Shown piece by piece: positions 1 through 6,984 of a stretch of 12,029 nucleotides of DNA. The translations under genes were made by a program, and so were the position numbers. This stretch comes from Collinsella sp. (lineage in GTDB: Bacteria > Actinomycetota > Coriobacteriia > Coriobacteriales > Coriobacteriaceae): assembly GCA_020025115.1 (NCBI GenBank), contig JAHHSP010000027.1, positions 1-12,029 on the forward strand. Direction: 5' to 3'. Position 1 is the first letter of the stretch. Each line of letters starts with the position of its first letter. A model generated the notes under the pieces. It did no database searches, was not told where the DNA came from, and was given only the letters and a program-made list of their open reading frames with translations.

Positions 1-27
1 GCCCATCATGTCTTTTTGCACAGCCAT
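1..27 (-). CDS. kdpB: KdpB, start of K+-transporting P-type ATPase subunit B (partial)
   Basis: Only nine codons are in the window (M-A-V-Q-K-D-M-M-G); the gene continues beyond the left edge. The ATG lies 17 bases after the kdpA stop codon, behind a good Shine-Dalgarno sequence (AAGGGGAG on the minus strand, 37-44, nine bases before the ATG). KdpB is the P-type ATPase subunit that hydrolyses ATP to drive K+ through KdpA. It follows kdpA in essentially all kdpFABC operons. The identification rests on this position and the start signals, because nine residues are too few to recognise a family. kdpC would be expected next, outside the window. Confidence 0.8.
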
Positions 28-44
28 AAATCTGCGCTCCCCTT

Positions 45-1868
45 CTACGCGATCATCTGGAAGAACTCGGCAACGGGACCCAACGCCAGAGCCGGGAAGA
101 AGCTCAGCGCGCCGATCAGCAAGACGACGAGCACCAGCAGGAACACGAACATGCCGTTGGTGGTGGACAGGGTTCCAGCGCCCTCGGCGACCCTGCCCTT
201 CTTCGCCAGCGACCCTGCGATCGCCAGTGTGCCGGCGATGGGCATGAAGCGGGCGAAGAGCATCTCCAAGCCGAGCATGACGTTGATCCAGGGAACATCG
301 CAATCCATGCCGGCAAACGAGGAGCCGTTGTTGCCGCCAGCCGAGGTGAAGGCGTAGAGCAACTCGGAAAAGCCGTGCGCGCCCCCGTTGGTGAGCTGAC
401 CCGCCACGCCGGGCATCATGCAGGCGATGGCGGAACACACCAGGATGGCGAACGGCGTCGCCAGGCACAGCACGACCGCCCAGCGCATCTCGGAGGGCTC
501 GATCTTCTTGCCGAGGAACTCGGGCGTGCGGCCGACCATCAGGCCGGCGATGAACACCGTGAGGATGGCGAAGCCGATCATGCCGTACAGGCCGCATCCC
601 GCGCCGCCGAAAATGACCTCGCCCAGCGCAATCTGGAGCATTTGGGCAAAACCTCCGAGCGGGGTGTAGGAGTCGTGCATGGAGTTGACGGAGCCGTTCG
701 AGGCGGCCGTCGTGAAGGCGGACCAGGTGGAGGATGAGGCGATGCCGAAGCGGCTTTCCTTGCCCTCCATATTCCCACCGGCCTGGCCGTCGGTCATCTC
801 GATGCTGACCGCGCCGCCGGCGGCGAGCTGCGGCGTGCCCGCATGCTCGCTCACGGCGATGATGCCGGTGAACAGGACGAGCAAGATGAGCATGGCCGCG
901 AAGATGGCCTTGCCCTGCTTGGTGTTCTTGACGCCGATGCCAAAGGCGAAGCAGCAGGCTGCGGGAATCAACAGCAGGCTCGTCATCTCGATGATGTTGG
1001 TGAAGGCATTGGGATTCTCGTAGGGATGGGCGGAGTTGGTGCCGAAGAAACCGCCCCCGTTGGTTCCGGACTGCTTGATGGCGACCTGCGAAGCAGCAGG
1101 GCCCTGGGGCAGGAACTGCTCGGTAACGACGCGGGCGCCATCAACGACCTTGCCGTCGAGCTTTACGACGTCGCCCTCGATCTGGGCGCCCTCGATCACA
1201 TCCCAGCCGCCGTCGGCATCGGGCTCAACCGCGACGGGCTCCATGAGCTCGGCCTTCTGAGCCGGCTGGAAGTTGGAGATCACGCCACCGCCTGCCAGGC
1301 AGACGCCGAAGACCAGGTTGAGCGGGATGAGGAGATACAAGACGACGCGCACGAGATCGGCCCAAAAAGAGCCCAGCCCCCGCTCTTTCTCCTGGCGAAA
1401 ACCGCGGATCAGCGCGAACATGACCGCGATGCCGGTACCGGCCGATACGAAGTTCTGCACGGTAAGCCCCATGAACTGCACAAGGTAAGACAGGGTCGTC
1501 TCACCGGAGTAGGACTGCCAATTGGTATTGGTGATGAAAGACACCGCCGTGTTGAACGACAGGTCCCAAGGAACGCCCGGCAGGTGCTGAGGATTGCCGG
1601 GAAGAACGGCTTGGAGCATCTGCAGTGCGATGAGCGTCACAAGGCCGAGGCTCGAAAACGCAAGCACGCTCGCCAGATACCGCTTCCAACTCATCTGCTC
1701 GTGCGGGTCGATGCGGATCAGGCGATGGAAACCACGCTCGACCGGGCCGAGCACGGGCGACAAAAACGTATGCCCGCCGTCCATGATCCGGGCCATGAAC
1801 CGGCCCAGCGGAATGGCCGCGACGACGAGCACGGCGACGTACAAGACATACTGAATTGCAGTGCTCAT
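45..1868 (-). CDS. kdpA: KdpA, K+-channel-like subunit of the KdpFABC transporter
   Basis: This is the membrane subunit that binds and conducts K+ in the high-affinity ATP-driven KdpFABC pump. The 607 residues contain about ten hydrophobic segments and all four pore-loop regions of the family: TNTNWQSYSGE (113-123), GTNGGGFFGTNSAHPYENP (268-286), SVNSMHDSYTPLGG (393-406) and GGNNGSSFAG (511-520). E. coli KdpA has 557 residues. Much of the extra length lies before the second pore loop, at about 203-262, an acidic hydrophilic stretch. The ATG at 1868 is preceded by GAGGAG (minus strand, 1882-1887) inside the end of kdpF. The kdpF stop is only 3 bases upstream and kdpB follows after 17 bases, so kdpFAB are co-transcribed. 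Expression is presumably controlled by the divergent KdpDE pair. Identification is very secure. Confidence 0.98.
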   Translation of the reverse strand: MSTAIQYVLYVAVLVVAAIPLGRFMARIMDGGHTFLSPVLGPVERGFHRLIRIDPHEQMSWKRYLASVLAFSSLGLVTLIALQMLQAVLPGNPQHLPGVPWDLSFNTAVSFITNTNWQSYSGETTLSYLVQFMGLTVQNFVSAGTGIAVMFALIRGFRQEKERGLGSFWADLVRVVLYLLIPLNLVFGVCLAGGGVISNFQPAQKAELMEPVAVEPDADGGWDVIEGAQIEGDVVKLDGKVVDGARVVTEQFLPQGPAASQVAIKQSGTNGGGFFGTNSAHPYENPNAFTNIIEMTSLLLIPAACCFAFGIGVKNTKQGKAIFAAMLILLVLFTGIIAVSEHAGTPQLAAGGAVSIEMTDGQAGGNMEGKESRFGIASSSTWSAFTTAASNGSVNSMHDSYTPLGGFAQMLQIALGEVIFGGAGCGLYGMIGFAILTVFIAGLMVGRTPEFLGKKIEPSEMRWAVVLCLATPFAILVCSAIACMMPGVAGQLTNGGAHGFSELLYAFTSAGGNNGSSFAGMDCDVPWINVMLGLEMLFARFMPIAGTLAIAGSLAKKGRVAEGAGTLSTTNGMFVFLLVLVVLLIGALSFFPALALGPVAEFFQMIA

Positions 1869-1871
1869 GGG

Positions 1872-1958
1872 TTACGAATCGCTCCTCATCAAGATATAGA
1901 TGTAGTAGATCAACAGTCCGATGCACGTGACGCCTATGATCGGGATCAGGACGCTCAT
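1872..1958 (-). CDS. kdpF: KdpF, small stabilising peptide of the Kdp transporter
   Basis: This is a 28-residue ORF (MSVLIPIIGVTCIGLLIYYI, then YILMRSDS), too short for ordinary gene callers. It is one hydrophobic helix (about residues 3-24) with a short polar end, which matches the 29-residue KdpF of E. coli that packs against KdpA and stabilises the complex. The start is set by AAGGAG (minus strand, 1966-1971), seven bases before the ATG. The stop is three bases before the kdpA start. The position at the head of kdpFABC is the family's standard place. Size, hydrophobicity, ribosome binding site and context agree; sequence conservation in KdpF is naturally low. Confidence 0.9.
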   Translation of the reverse strand: MSVLIPIIGVTCIGLLIYYIYILMRSDS

Positions 1959-2029
1959 ACCACCGCTCCTTCCGAAAATCACGGTGACACCCTTCCCCGG
2001 GTGCCTGGGAACAGTAAACGGCGAAACGG

Positions 2030-2035
2030 ATTAAA
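2030..2035 (-). promoter_or_regulatory. Candidate -10 box for kdpFAB
   Basis: On the minus strand this reads TTTAAT, five of six matches to TATAAT. Transcription would begin near 2024, giving a leader of about 65 bases before kdpF. There is no good -35 box 17 bases upstream (GGAGGG there), which would fit a promoter that needs an activator. The repeat at 2063-2084 sits about 50 bases upstream of the predicted start. This is a prediction only. Confidence 0.35.
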
Positions 2036-2062
2036 ACGGTGTTAGGGTGACGCCCTCCGACC

Positions 2063-2084
2063 TTAAGATGCCGTAAAGATGCAG
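2063..2084. promoter_or_regulatory. Tandem 11-base direct repeat, candidate KdpE operator
   Basis: Two adjoining 11-mers, TTAAGATGCCG and TAAAGATGCAG, agree at 9 of 11 positions. On the minus strand the core reads CATCTT-N5-CATCTT. OmpR/PhoB-family regulators, to which KdpE belongs, bind as dimers to tandem half-sites one helical turn (about 11 bp) apart. The repeat lies between the divergent kdpF and kdpD genes, the natural place for KdpE control. The repeat is directly visible; the assignment to KdpE is inferred. Confidence 0.5.
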
Positions 2085-2115
2085 ATGGGCGGATACGCGC
2101 CCCCAGGCGGAGCCC

Positions 2116-2121
2116 TATACT
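2116..2121 (+). promoter_or_regulatory. Candidate -10 box for kdpDE
   Basis: TATACT matches TATAAT at five of six positions and lies in the kdpF-kdpD gap. Transcription would begin near 2128, about 63 bases before the preferred kdpD start. No clear -35 box is visible. The direct repeat at 2063-2084 is centred about 54 bases upstream, which would suit activation or autoregulation by KdpE. Confidence 0.35.
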
Positions 2122-2190
2122 CATTCCATGCTCGAAGCGGCCCATCGACGGCCGCCGCAATCGATCAACACCCGCGAGAAAGGGCTCGCA

Positions 2191-4917
2191 ATGTCACGCG
2201 CTGCATCCGATGTACGGGCGGACCCCGACCTCTTGCTCAAGGCCCTCGAACAGGACGCCCGCGCGCAAGAGCGCCGCGGACACCTCAAGATCTTCTTCGG
2301 GTACGCCGCGGGTGTGGGCAAGACCTACGCCATGCTCCAAGCCGCGCATGCCGCCAAGAGACGCGGCGTGGACGTCGCCGCCGGCTACATCGAACCCCAT
2401 GAGCGTCCCGCGACGGCGCGCCTGGCGCGGGGCATCGAGTGCATCCCGCATATGCCCGTCGAGCACAATGGCATCGAGCTTGCGGAATTCGACCTCGACG
2501 CCGCCCTGGAGCGCGCACCGCACCTGATCCTCATCGACGAGCTCGCGCACACCAACGCCCCGGGATGCCGACACGAGAAGCGATACCAGGATGTCGAGGA
2601 GCTCCTGCGCGCGGGAATAGACGTCTACACCACGGTCAACGTCCAACACATCGAAAGCCTCAACGACATGGTGGCCTCCATCACGGGCGTCATCGTACGC
2701 GAGCGCATCCCCGACCGGGTATTCGACGACGCCGATCAGGTCGAACTCGTGGATATCGAGCCCGAGGACCTGCTCGAGCGCATCAAAGCGGGGCTCGTCT
2801 ACCGCGCAATGCAGGCCGACCGGGCCCAGCGCAACTTCTTCACCATCGAAAACCTCACGGCGCTGCGCGAAATCGCCCTGCGCCGTTGCGCCGACCGCAC
2901 CGGCCGCCTCGCCGATGCCGCGCGCGTGCTCGGCAACCGCGACTATTACACCAGCGAGCGCATCCTGGTCTGCCTCTCCCCCGCTCCCACGAACCCACGT
3001 ATCGTACGGGCGGCCGCACGGCTGTCAAAGGCCTTCCACGGCGAGCTCGTCGCCCTGTTCGTCGAGAGTCCGCGGACCCAGACCATGGACGAGGACGAGC
3101 GCGCACGCCTATCCTCGAACAGCGCCCTCGCCGAGCAGCTCGGTGCTCAGGTGGAAACCGTATACGGAGACGACATCGCCTTCCAGATCGCCGAATTCGC
3201 GCGACTGTCCGGCATCTCCAAGATCGTCATGGGGCGCACCGGAGAGGCGCACGGTCTTCATCACGCGCTTTTCGGTCGCAAGTCGCTCGTGGAGAGGCTG
3301 ATCGCCATCGCGCCGAATCTCGATATCTACATCATTCCCGATCAGCCGGTGACGGCGAGACAGGGCCGCGACCGGCGGGCGGCCTCGGGCCCCCACCTGC
3401 CGAGCAGGCGGGACGCCCTGATCACGCTGGGGCTATCCGCCATCGCCACGACCGTCGGCGGCGCATTCCGGGGACTCGGATTCGCCGACTCGAGCATCAT
3501 CTCCCTCTACATCCTCACGGCCCTGCTCACAGCCGTCACGACGACGGGACGCATCTGCACCATCGTGTCGAGCATCCTCTCGGTGGTGCTCTACAACTTC
3601 TGCTTCGTGACACCGCTGTTCTCATTTGATAGCTACGACCGAAGCTACCTCGTGACCTTCGCCATCATGTTCGCGGCCGCCATGGTGGCCGCCGAGCTCA
3701 CCGCGCGCCTCACCGACAACGCGCGCGCCTCGGCGAAAAACGCCTTCAGGACCCGCGTGCTCCTCGAGACCAACCAACTCCTGCAGCGGGCTCAGGGACC
3801 CCGGGCACGTGCGCTCGTCTCCATGAGCCAGCTCGTGAAGCTCCTCAGGCTCGACGTGGTCTTCTACCCCGCGGACGGAGGCTTGCTCGGGGAGCCGCTG
3901 TACGAGAGCGCCGGAACGCAAGACCACCGCGCATCCCTGCTCACCGAATACGAGCGCGCCGTGGCGACATGGACCTTCAACAACAACAAGCACGCCGGGG
4001 CGAGCACCCACACCCTCCCCGAGGCGCAGTGCCTCTACCTTGCATTGCACGCGGGCGACGAGGTGTTCGGCGTCGTGGGCATCGATCTGGAAGGACGCGA
4101 ATTGGAGGCGTTCGAGCACTCCATCGTCTTGTCGATCGTCGGCGAATGCGCGCTCGCCCTTGAGAGCGACAAGGCGGCTCGCGAGCGGGAGGAGGCCGCC
4201 GTCCTCGCAAAGAACGAGCAGCTGCGCGCCAACCTGCTGCGCTCCATCGGCCACGACCTCCGGACGCCGCTCACCGCAATCTCCGGATCGGCAGCGGTGC
4301 TGCGCGATGGCGGAGAAAAACTCGAGGACTCGAAACGGGTCGAGCTCGCGGACGCCATTTACAACGACTCGCTCTGGCTGATCGACACCGTCGAGAACCT
4401 CCTCGCCATCACGCGCGTCGAAGATGCCGACATGCAACTCAACCTCACCTCGGAGCTCATGGACGAAGTCATCGCCGCCGCACTCAGCCATGTCGCCCGC
4501 GAATCGCACGGGCACCGCGTGTCCATCGCGCACGCAGATGAGATCCTCCTGGTTAAAATCGACGTCCACCTCATCATGCAGGTGCTCACGAACCTCATCA
4601 CGAATGCGTTCAAATACACGCCGAGGGGCTCGACCGTGTCGATCGGGGCGCACCGATCGGGTTCATCCGTCGTCGTCGAAGTCGCCGATGACGGCCCCGG
4701 TGTGTCCGACCGAGACAAGCCCCACGTCTTCGACCGCTTCTTCATCGCCGAGGGATCCCGACCCGTCGACTCCCACCGAAGCTTCGGCCTCGGCCTGTCC
4801 CTATGCCGGTCCATCATCGAAGCGCACGGGGGTATCATCGAAGTCGCCGACAACGAGCCCCGTGGAGCGGTTTTTCGCTTCACCCTTCCCGCCGAGGAGA
4901 TCGAGATACATGAATGA
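2191..4917 (+). CDS. kdpD: KdpD, K+/osmotic sensor histidine kinase
   Basis: This is the membrane sensor kinase that phosphorylates KdpE when K+ is limiting. From the ATG at 2191 it has 908 residues (E. coli 894). In order there are: an N-terminal KdpD domain with Walker A GYAAGVGKT (37-45) and LILIDELAHTNAPG (112-125); a universal-stress-protein-like domain (about 255-390); four membrane helices (about 409-505); a GAF-like region (about 515-660); the dimerisation helix with phospho-accepting His688 in IGHDLRTPL; and an ATPase domain with N box NLITNAFKY (801-809), DDGPG (833-837) and GLGLS (866-870). The start at 2191 is preferred because GAGAAAGGG lies just before it and the N-terminus then resembles other KdpD proteins. 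An in-frame ATG at 2128 would add 21 unconserved residues. It overlaps kdpE by 8 bases. Confidence 0.97.
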   Translation: MSRAASDVRADPDLLLKALEQDARAQERRGHLKIFFGYAAGVGKTYAMLQAAHAAKRRGVDVAAGYIEPHERPATARLARGIECIPHMPVEHNGIELAEFDLDAALERAPHLILIDELAHTNAPGCRHEKRYQDVEELLRAGIDVYTTVNVQHIESLNDMVASITGVIVRERIPDRVFDDADQVELVDIEPEDLLERIKAGLVYRAMQADRAQRNFFTIENLTALREIALRRCADRTGRLADAARVLGNRDYYTSERILVCLSPAPTNPRIVRAAARLSKAFHGELVALFVESPRTQTMDEDERARLSSNSALAEQLGAQVETVYGDDIAFQIAEFARLSGISKIVMGRTGEAHGLHHALFGRKSLVERLIAIAPNLDIYIIPDQPVTARQGRDRRAASGPHLPSRRDALITLGLSAIATTVGGAFRGLGFADSSIISLYILTALLTAVTTTGRICTIVSSILSVVLYNFCFVTPLFSFDSYDRSYLVTFAIMFAAAMVAAELTARLTDNARASAKNAFRTRVLLETNQLLQRAQGPRARALVSMSQLVKLLRLDVVFYPADGGLLGEPLYESAGTQDHRASLLTEYERAVATWTFNNNKHAGASTHTLPEAQCLYLALHAGDEVFGVVGIDLEGRELEAFEHSIVLSIVGECALALESDKAAREREEAAVLAKNEQLRANLLRSIGHDLRTPLTAISGSAAVLRDGGEKLEDSKRVELADAIYNDSLWLIDTVENLLAITRVEDADMQLNLTSELMDEVIAAALSHVARESHGHRVSIAHADEILLVKIDVHLIMQVLTNLITNAFKYTPRGSTVSIGAHRSGSSVVVEVADDGPGVSDRDKPHVFDRFFIAEGSRPVDSHRSFGLGLSLCRSIIEAHGGIIEVADNEPRGAVFRFTLPAEEIEIHE

Positions 4918-5623
4918 CGCCACACGCTCAAGCATCCTCGTGGTCGAAGACGACCCGGCAGTCCGAAACCTCGTGACGACCGCCCTCGACCTTCACGGCT
5001 ACAACGTCGAGAAGGCGATGGACGGCGAGACCGCCATCATGGATGCGGCATCGCGCAATCCCGACCTCATCATGCTCGACCTCGGTTTGCCGGACATCGA
5101 CGGCGTCGAAGCCATCTTGAAGATCCGCAGCTGGTCAGCGGTCCCCATCATCGTCATCTCGGCTCGCGTCGAGGACTCGGATAAAATCGGCGCGCTCGAC
5201 GCCGGAGCCGACGATTATCTGACGAAGCCGTTTTCGGTCGAGGAGATGCTCGCCCGTGTCCGAGCCAACCTGCGGCGCTCGGCCATGACCACCGCTGAAT
5301 CCGTCGAGGCGAGCACCTTCGACAACGGGAGCCTGCACATCGACTACGCCGCCGGATACGCCGAGCTCGATGGCGAGCGGCTCTCGCTCACACCCACCGA
5401 GTACAAACTCCTCATGCTGTTGGCGAAAAATGTCGACAAGGTGCTCACGCACACCTTCATCACGCACGAGATCTGGGGGACGAGCTGGGACAGCGACATC
5501 GCGAGCCTGCGTGTGTTCATGCGGGCCCTTCGCAAAAAGATCGAGGCAGACCCCTCACATCCCGCCATGATCCAAACGCACGTCGGGGTGGGCTACCGCA
5601 TGCAGCGCCTCGAGCCCCGCTAG
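4910..5623 (+). CDS. kdpE: KdpE, OmpR-family response regulator of kdp expression
   Basis: This 237-residue cytoplasmic DNA-binding protein is the partner of KdpD. The receiver domain (about 8-120) has the acidic pair Asp14/Asp15, phospho-accepting Asp57 in MLDLGLPD, the switch residue Ser84 and Lys106 in TKPF. A winged-helix domain follows (about 133-233), with LTPTEYKLLMLLAKN and the ending GVGYRM. The ATG at 4910 overlaps the end of kdpD (ATGAATGA), with GAGGAG at 4894-4899 supplying the ribosome binding site, so the pair is translationally coupled. When phosphorylated it should activate kdpFABC, plausibly through the repeat at 2063-2084. Its stop codon overlaps that of the convergent phosphofructokinase gene, so no terminator separates the two. 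Confidence 0.97.
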   Translation: MNDATRSSILVVEDDPAVRNLVTTALDLHGYNVEKAMDGETAIMDAASRNPDLIMLDLGLPDIDGVEAILKIRSWSAVPIIVISARVEDSDKIGALDAGADDYLTKPFSVEEMLARVRANLRRSAMTTAESVEASTFDNGSLHIDYAAGYAELDGERLSLTPTEYKLLMLLAKNVDKVLTHTFITHEIWGTSWDSDIASLRVFMRALRKKIEADPSHPAMIQTHVGVGYRMQRLEPR

Positions 5624-6702
5624 GCCTCGTCGCCGAAGGAGATGCCGAGGGCACGAGCCTCGCGCACCAGATCGCTTGCAGGGTCGACGTACTTGAGTCG
5701 ACCGGCGACCTCGGCCAGTGGCATACGGAGCATCTCACCGTCGCGTTGCGCGACCATGAAGCCGTACTCCCCTTCCAAGCACCCCAACGCCGCCTCGACG
5801 CCGCACTGCGTGGCGAACACGCGATCTTGCGCATCGGGCTGGCCTCCGCGCTGGGTATGACCGGGCACCGCCACGCGGGTCTCCCGACCGCATCGGGTCT
5901 CGACCTCGCGGGCGATCTCGTAGGCGATGGACGGCGAGGTGCGCGCCGCGACGAGCCTCTTGTACTCCTTCTTGGGCAGCGCGGCCTCCTCGCGCGAGAT
6001 GGCGCCCTCCGCGACCACGATGATGGCGAAGCGCCCGCCCATCTGCATACGGCGATCGATGGCGGCGATCACGTTGTCCATCTCGTAGGGAATCTCGGGG
6101 ATCAGGCACACGTCCGCGCCGCCGGCGACTGCGGAGTACAGGGGGATCCAACCGACCTTGTGCCCCATGATCTCGATCACGAAGACACGGCCGTGGCTGC
6201 TCGCGGTGGTGTGGATGTCATCGATGCACTTGGTCGCGATCTCGACCGCGCTCGTGAAGCCGAAGGTGATGTCGGTGCCCCATGTGTCATTGTCGATGGT
6301 CTTGGGCAGGGCTATCACGTTCAAACCCTCTTGCGCCAAGCGGTTGGCCGTCTTGGTGGAGCCGTTGCCGCCCAGCATGAACAGGCAGTCGAGATCGAGC
6401 TCTCGATAGGTTTGCTTCATGGCCGCGACCTTATCCACACCATCGGCCTCGGGGATATCGAGACGCTTGAAGGGCGTTCGGCTCGTGCCCAAGATCGTGC
6501 CGCCGCGCGTGAGAATACCGCTGAAGTCGGCGGGGGCCATCTTGCGGAACCGCTTGTAGATGAGCCCTTGATACCCATCCTCAAAACCGAAGATGTCAAG
6601 CGGCCCTCCCGAGCGATGATCGAGGGTCTTGACGATGCCGCGCATCGTCGCGTTGAGCGCCTGGCAGTCGCCGCCGCTGGTCAATAGGCCGATTCGCAAC
6701 AT
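5620..6702 (-). CDS. 6-phosphofructokinase (ATP- or PPi-dependent, group III-like)
   Basis: This enzyme converts fructose 6-phosphate to fructose 1,6-bisphosphate in glycolysis. At 360 residues it is longer than the 320 of E. coli PfkA. Visible motifs are LTSGGDCQALN (7-17), GGTILGTSR (67-75), GGNGSTKTAN (111-120), PKTIDND (133-139, catalytic base Asp137), IMGHKVGW (178-185) and GHTQRGG (281-287). The position equivalent to E. coli Gly104 is glycine (114), as in ATP enzymes. The position of Gly124 is lysine (134), as in PPi enzymes and some actinobacterial ATP enzymes. The metal-binding Asp103 equivalent is Asn113. The donor is therefore undecided, and I give no gene symbol. The ATG has AAGGGG (minus strand, 6708-6713) upstream. 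The gene is convergent with kdpE and divergent from ppk1. Confidence 0.95.
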   Translation of the reverse strand: MLRIGLLTSGGDCQALNATMRGIVKTLDHRSGGPLDIFGFEDGYQGLIYKRFRKMAPADFSGILTRGGTILGTSRTPFKRLDIPEADGVDKVAAMKQTYRELDLDCLFMLGGNGSTKTANRLAQEGLNVIALPKTIDNDTWGTDITFGFTSAVEIATKCIDDIHTTASSHGRVFVIEIMGHKVGWIPLYSAVAGGADVCLIPEIPYEMDNVIAAIDRRMQMGGRFAIIVVAEGAISREEAALPKKEYKRLVAARTSPSIAYEIAREVETRCGRETRVAVPGHTQRGGQPDAQDRVFATQCGVEAALGCLEGEYGFMVAQRDGEMLRMPLAEVAGRLKYVDPASDLVREARALGISFGDEA

Positions 6703-6837
6703 GGGTACCCCTTGCGTCGAGATGGGCGCGCGCTCACTGGCCCGATGCGCCCCGCGGTCTTCTCATATGTTCAACAGTGTACGCCCGGGGCCGCCTCTTG
6801 ATGGATTTCCGCATGCACCTCTTACAAAGCAGGGCTT

Positions 6838-6867
6838 CTTTAACACGTCGGCAAGCGCCGTGTAAAG
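6838..6867. repeat. Interrupted inverted repeat CTTTaACACG / CGTGTAAAG
   Basis: The left arm, CTTTAACACG (6838-6847), pairs with the right arm, CGTGTAAAG (6859-6867), over nine positions with one unpaired A. The spacer is 11 bases, so the arm centres lie about two helical turns apart. No T-run follows. It could be a repressor operator or a weak RNA hairpin in the ppk1 leader. It is visible in the sequence; its function is unknown. Confidence 0.4.
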
Positions 6868-6943
6868 GCGGGGTCATGCCTTTTGGCCGCACCATATGCG
6901 CCACCGGACGTGACGATAACCTGAAGGCATTCATGTGAAGACG

Positions 6944-6967
6944 GTGTGGGGCCGACGGGCCCCACAC
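6944..6967 (+). promoter_or_regulatory. Perfect hairpin in the ppk1 leader, next to the ribosome binding site
   Basis: GTGTGGGGCC, then the loop GACG, then GGCCCCACAC form a perfect 10-bp stem with eight G-C pairs. It ends three bases before the GAGGAGGG Shine-Dalgarno sequence (6971-6978) of ppk1. No U-run follows, so it is not a typical terminator. In RNA it would be very stable and so close to the ribosome binding site that it could protect the message or affect initiation. As DNA it could be an operator dyad. The structure is certain; the role is inferred. Confidence 0.6.
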
Positions 6968-6984
6968 GACGAGGAGGGTCAATC

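Larger units (their letters stand above)
6703..6984. promoter_or_regulatory. Divergent regulatory region between phosphofructokinase and ppk1
   Basis: These 282 bases hold no gene that I can support. For the phosphofructokinase gene, TACACT on the minus strand (6776-6781) is a possible -10 box, giving a leader of about 67 bases. For ppk1, weak candidates are TAACCT (6917-6922) and a pair TTGATG (6798-6803) with TACAAA (6823-6828); none has a good partner at ideal spacing. Two inverted repeats (6838-6867 and 6944-6967) are described separately. I do not see PhoP-type GTTCACC tandem repeats of the kind known from Streptomyces. Confidence 0.5.

Noticed and set aside
843..2045. 400-codon plus-strand ORF antisense to kdpA and kdpF
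   Set aside because: It is a frame shadow of a high-GC coding gene. The encoded protein is His/Arg/Asp-rich with no recognisable domain, while the opposite strand encodes unmistakable KdpA and KdpF.
1959..2127. Riboswitch (for example a c-di-AMP or K+ responsive type) upstream of kdpF
   Set aside because: The leader is short. I see only a weak 5-bp stem (CACCC/GGGTG, 1988-2003) and no recognisable conserved riboswitch core or terminator. A covariance-model search would decide.
2439..3629. Long ORF in another frame within kdpD, and 3622-4653 on the minus strand
   Set aside because: The Arg/His/Pro-rich composition, lack of domains and complete overlap with conserved KdpD sequence mark them as shadows.
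6946..6984. Upstream in-frame start for ppk1
   Set aside because: It would start inside the hairpin stem with no ribosome binding site. The ATG at 6985 has a near-perfect one.
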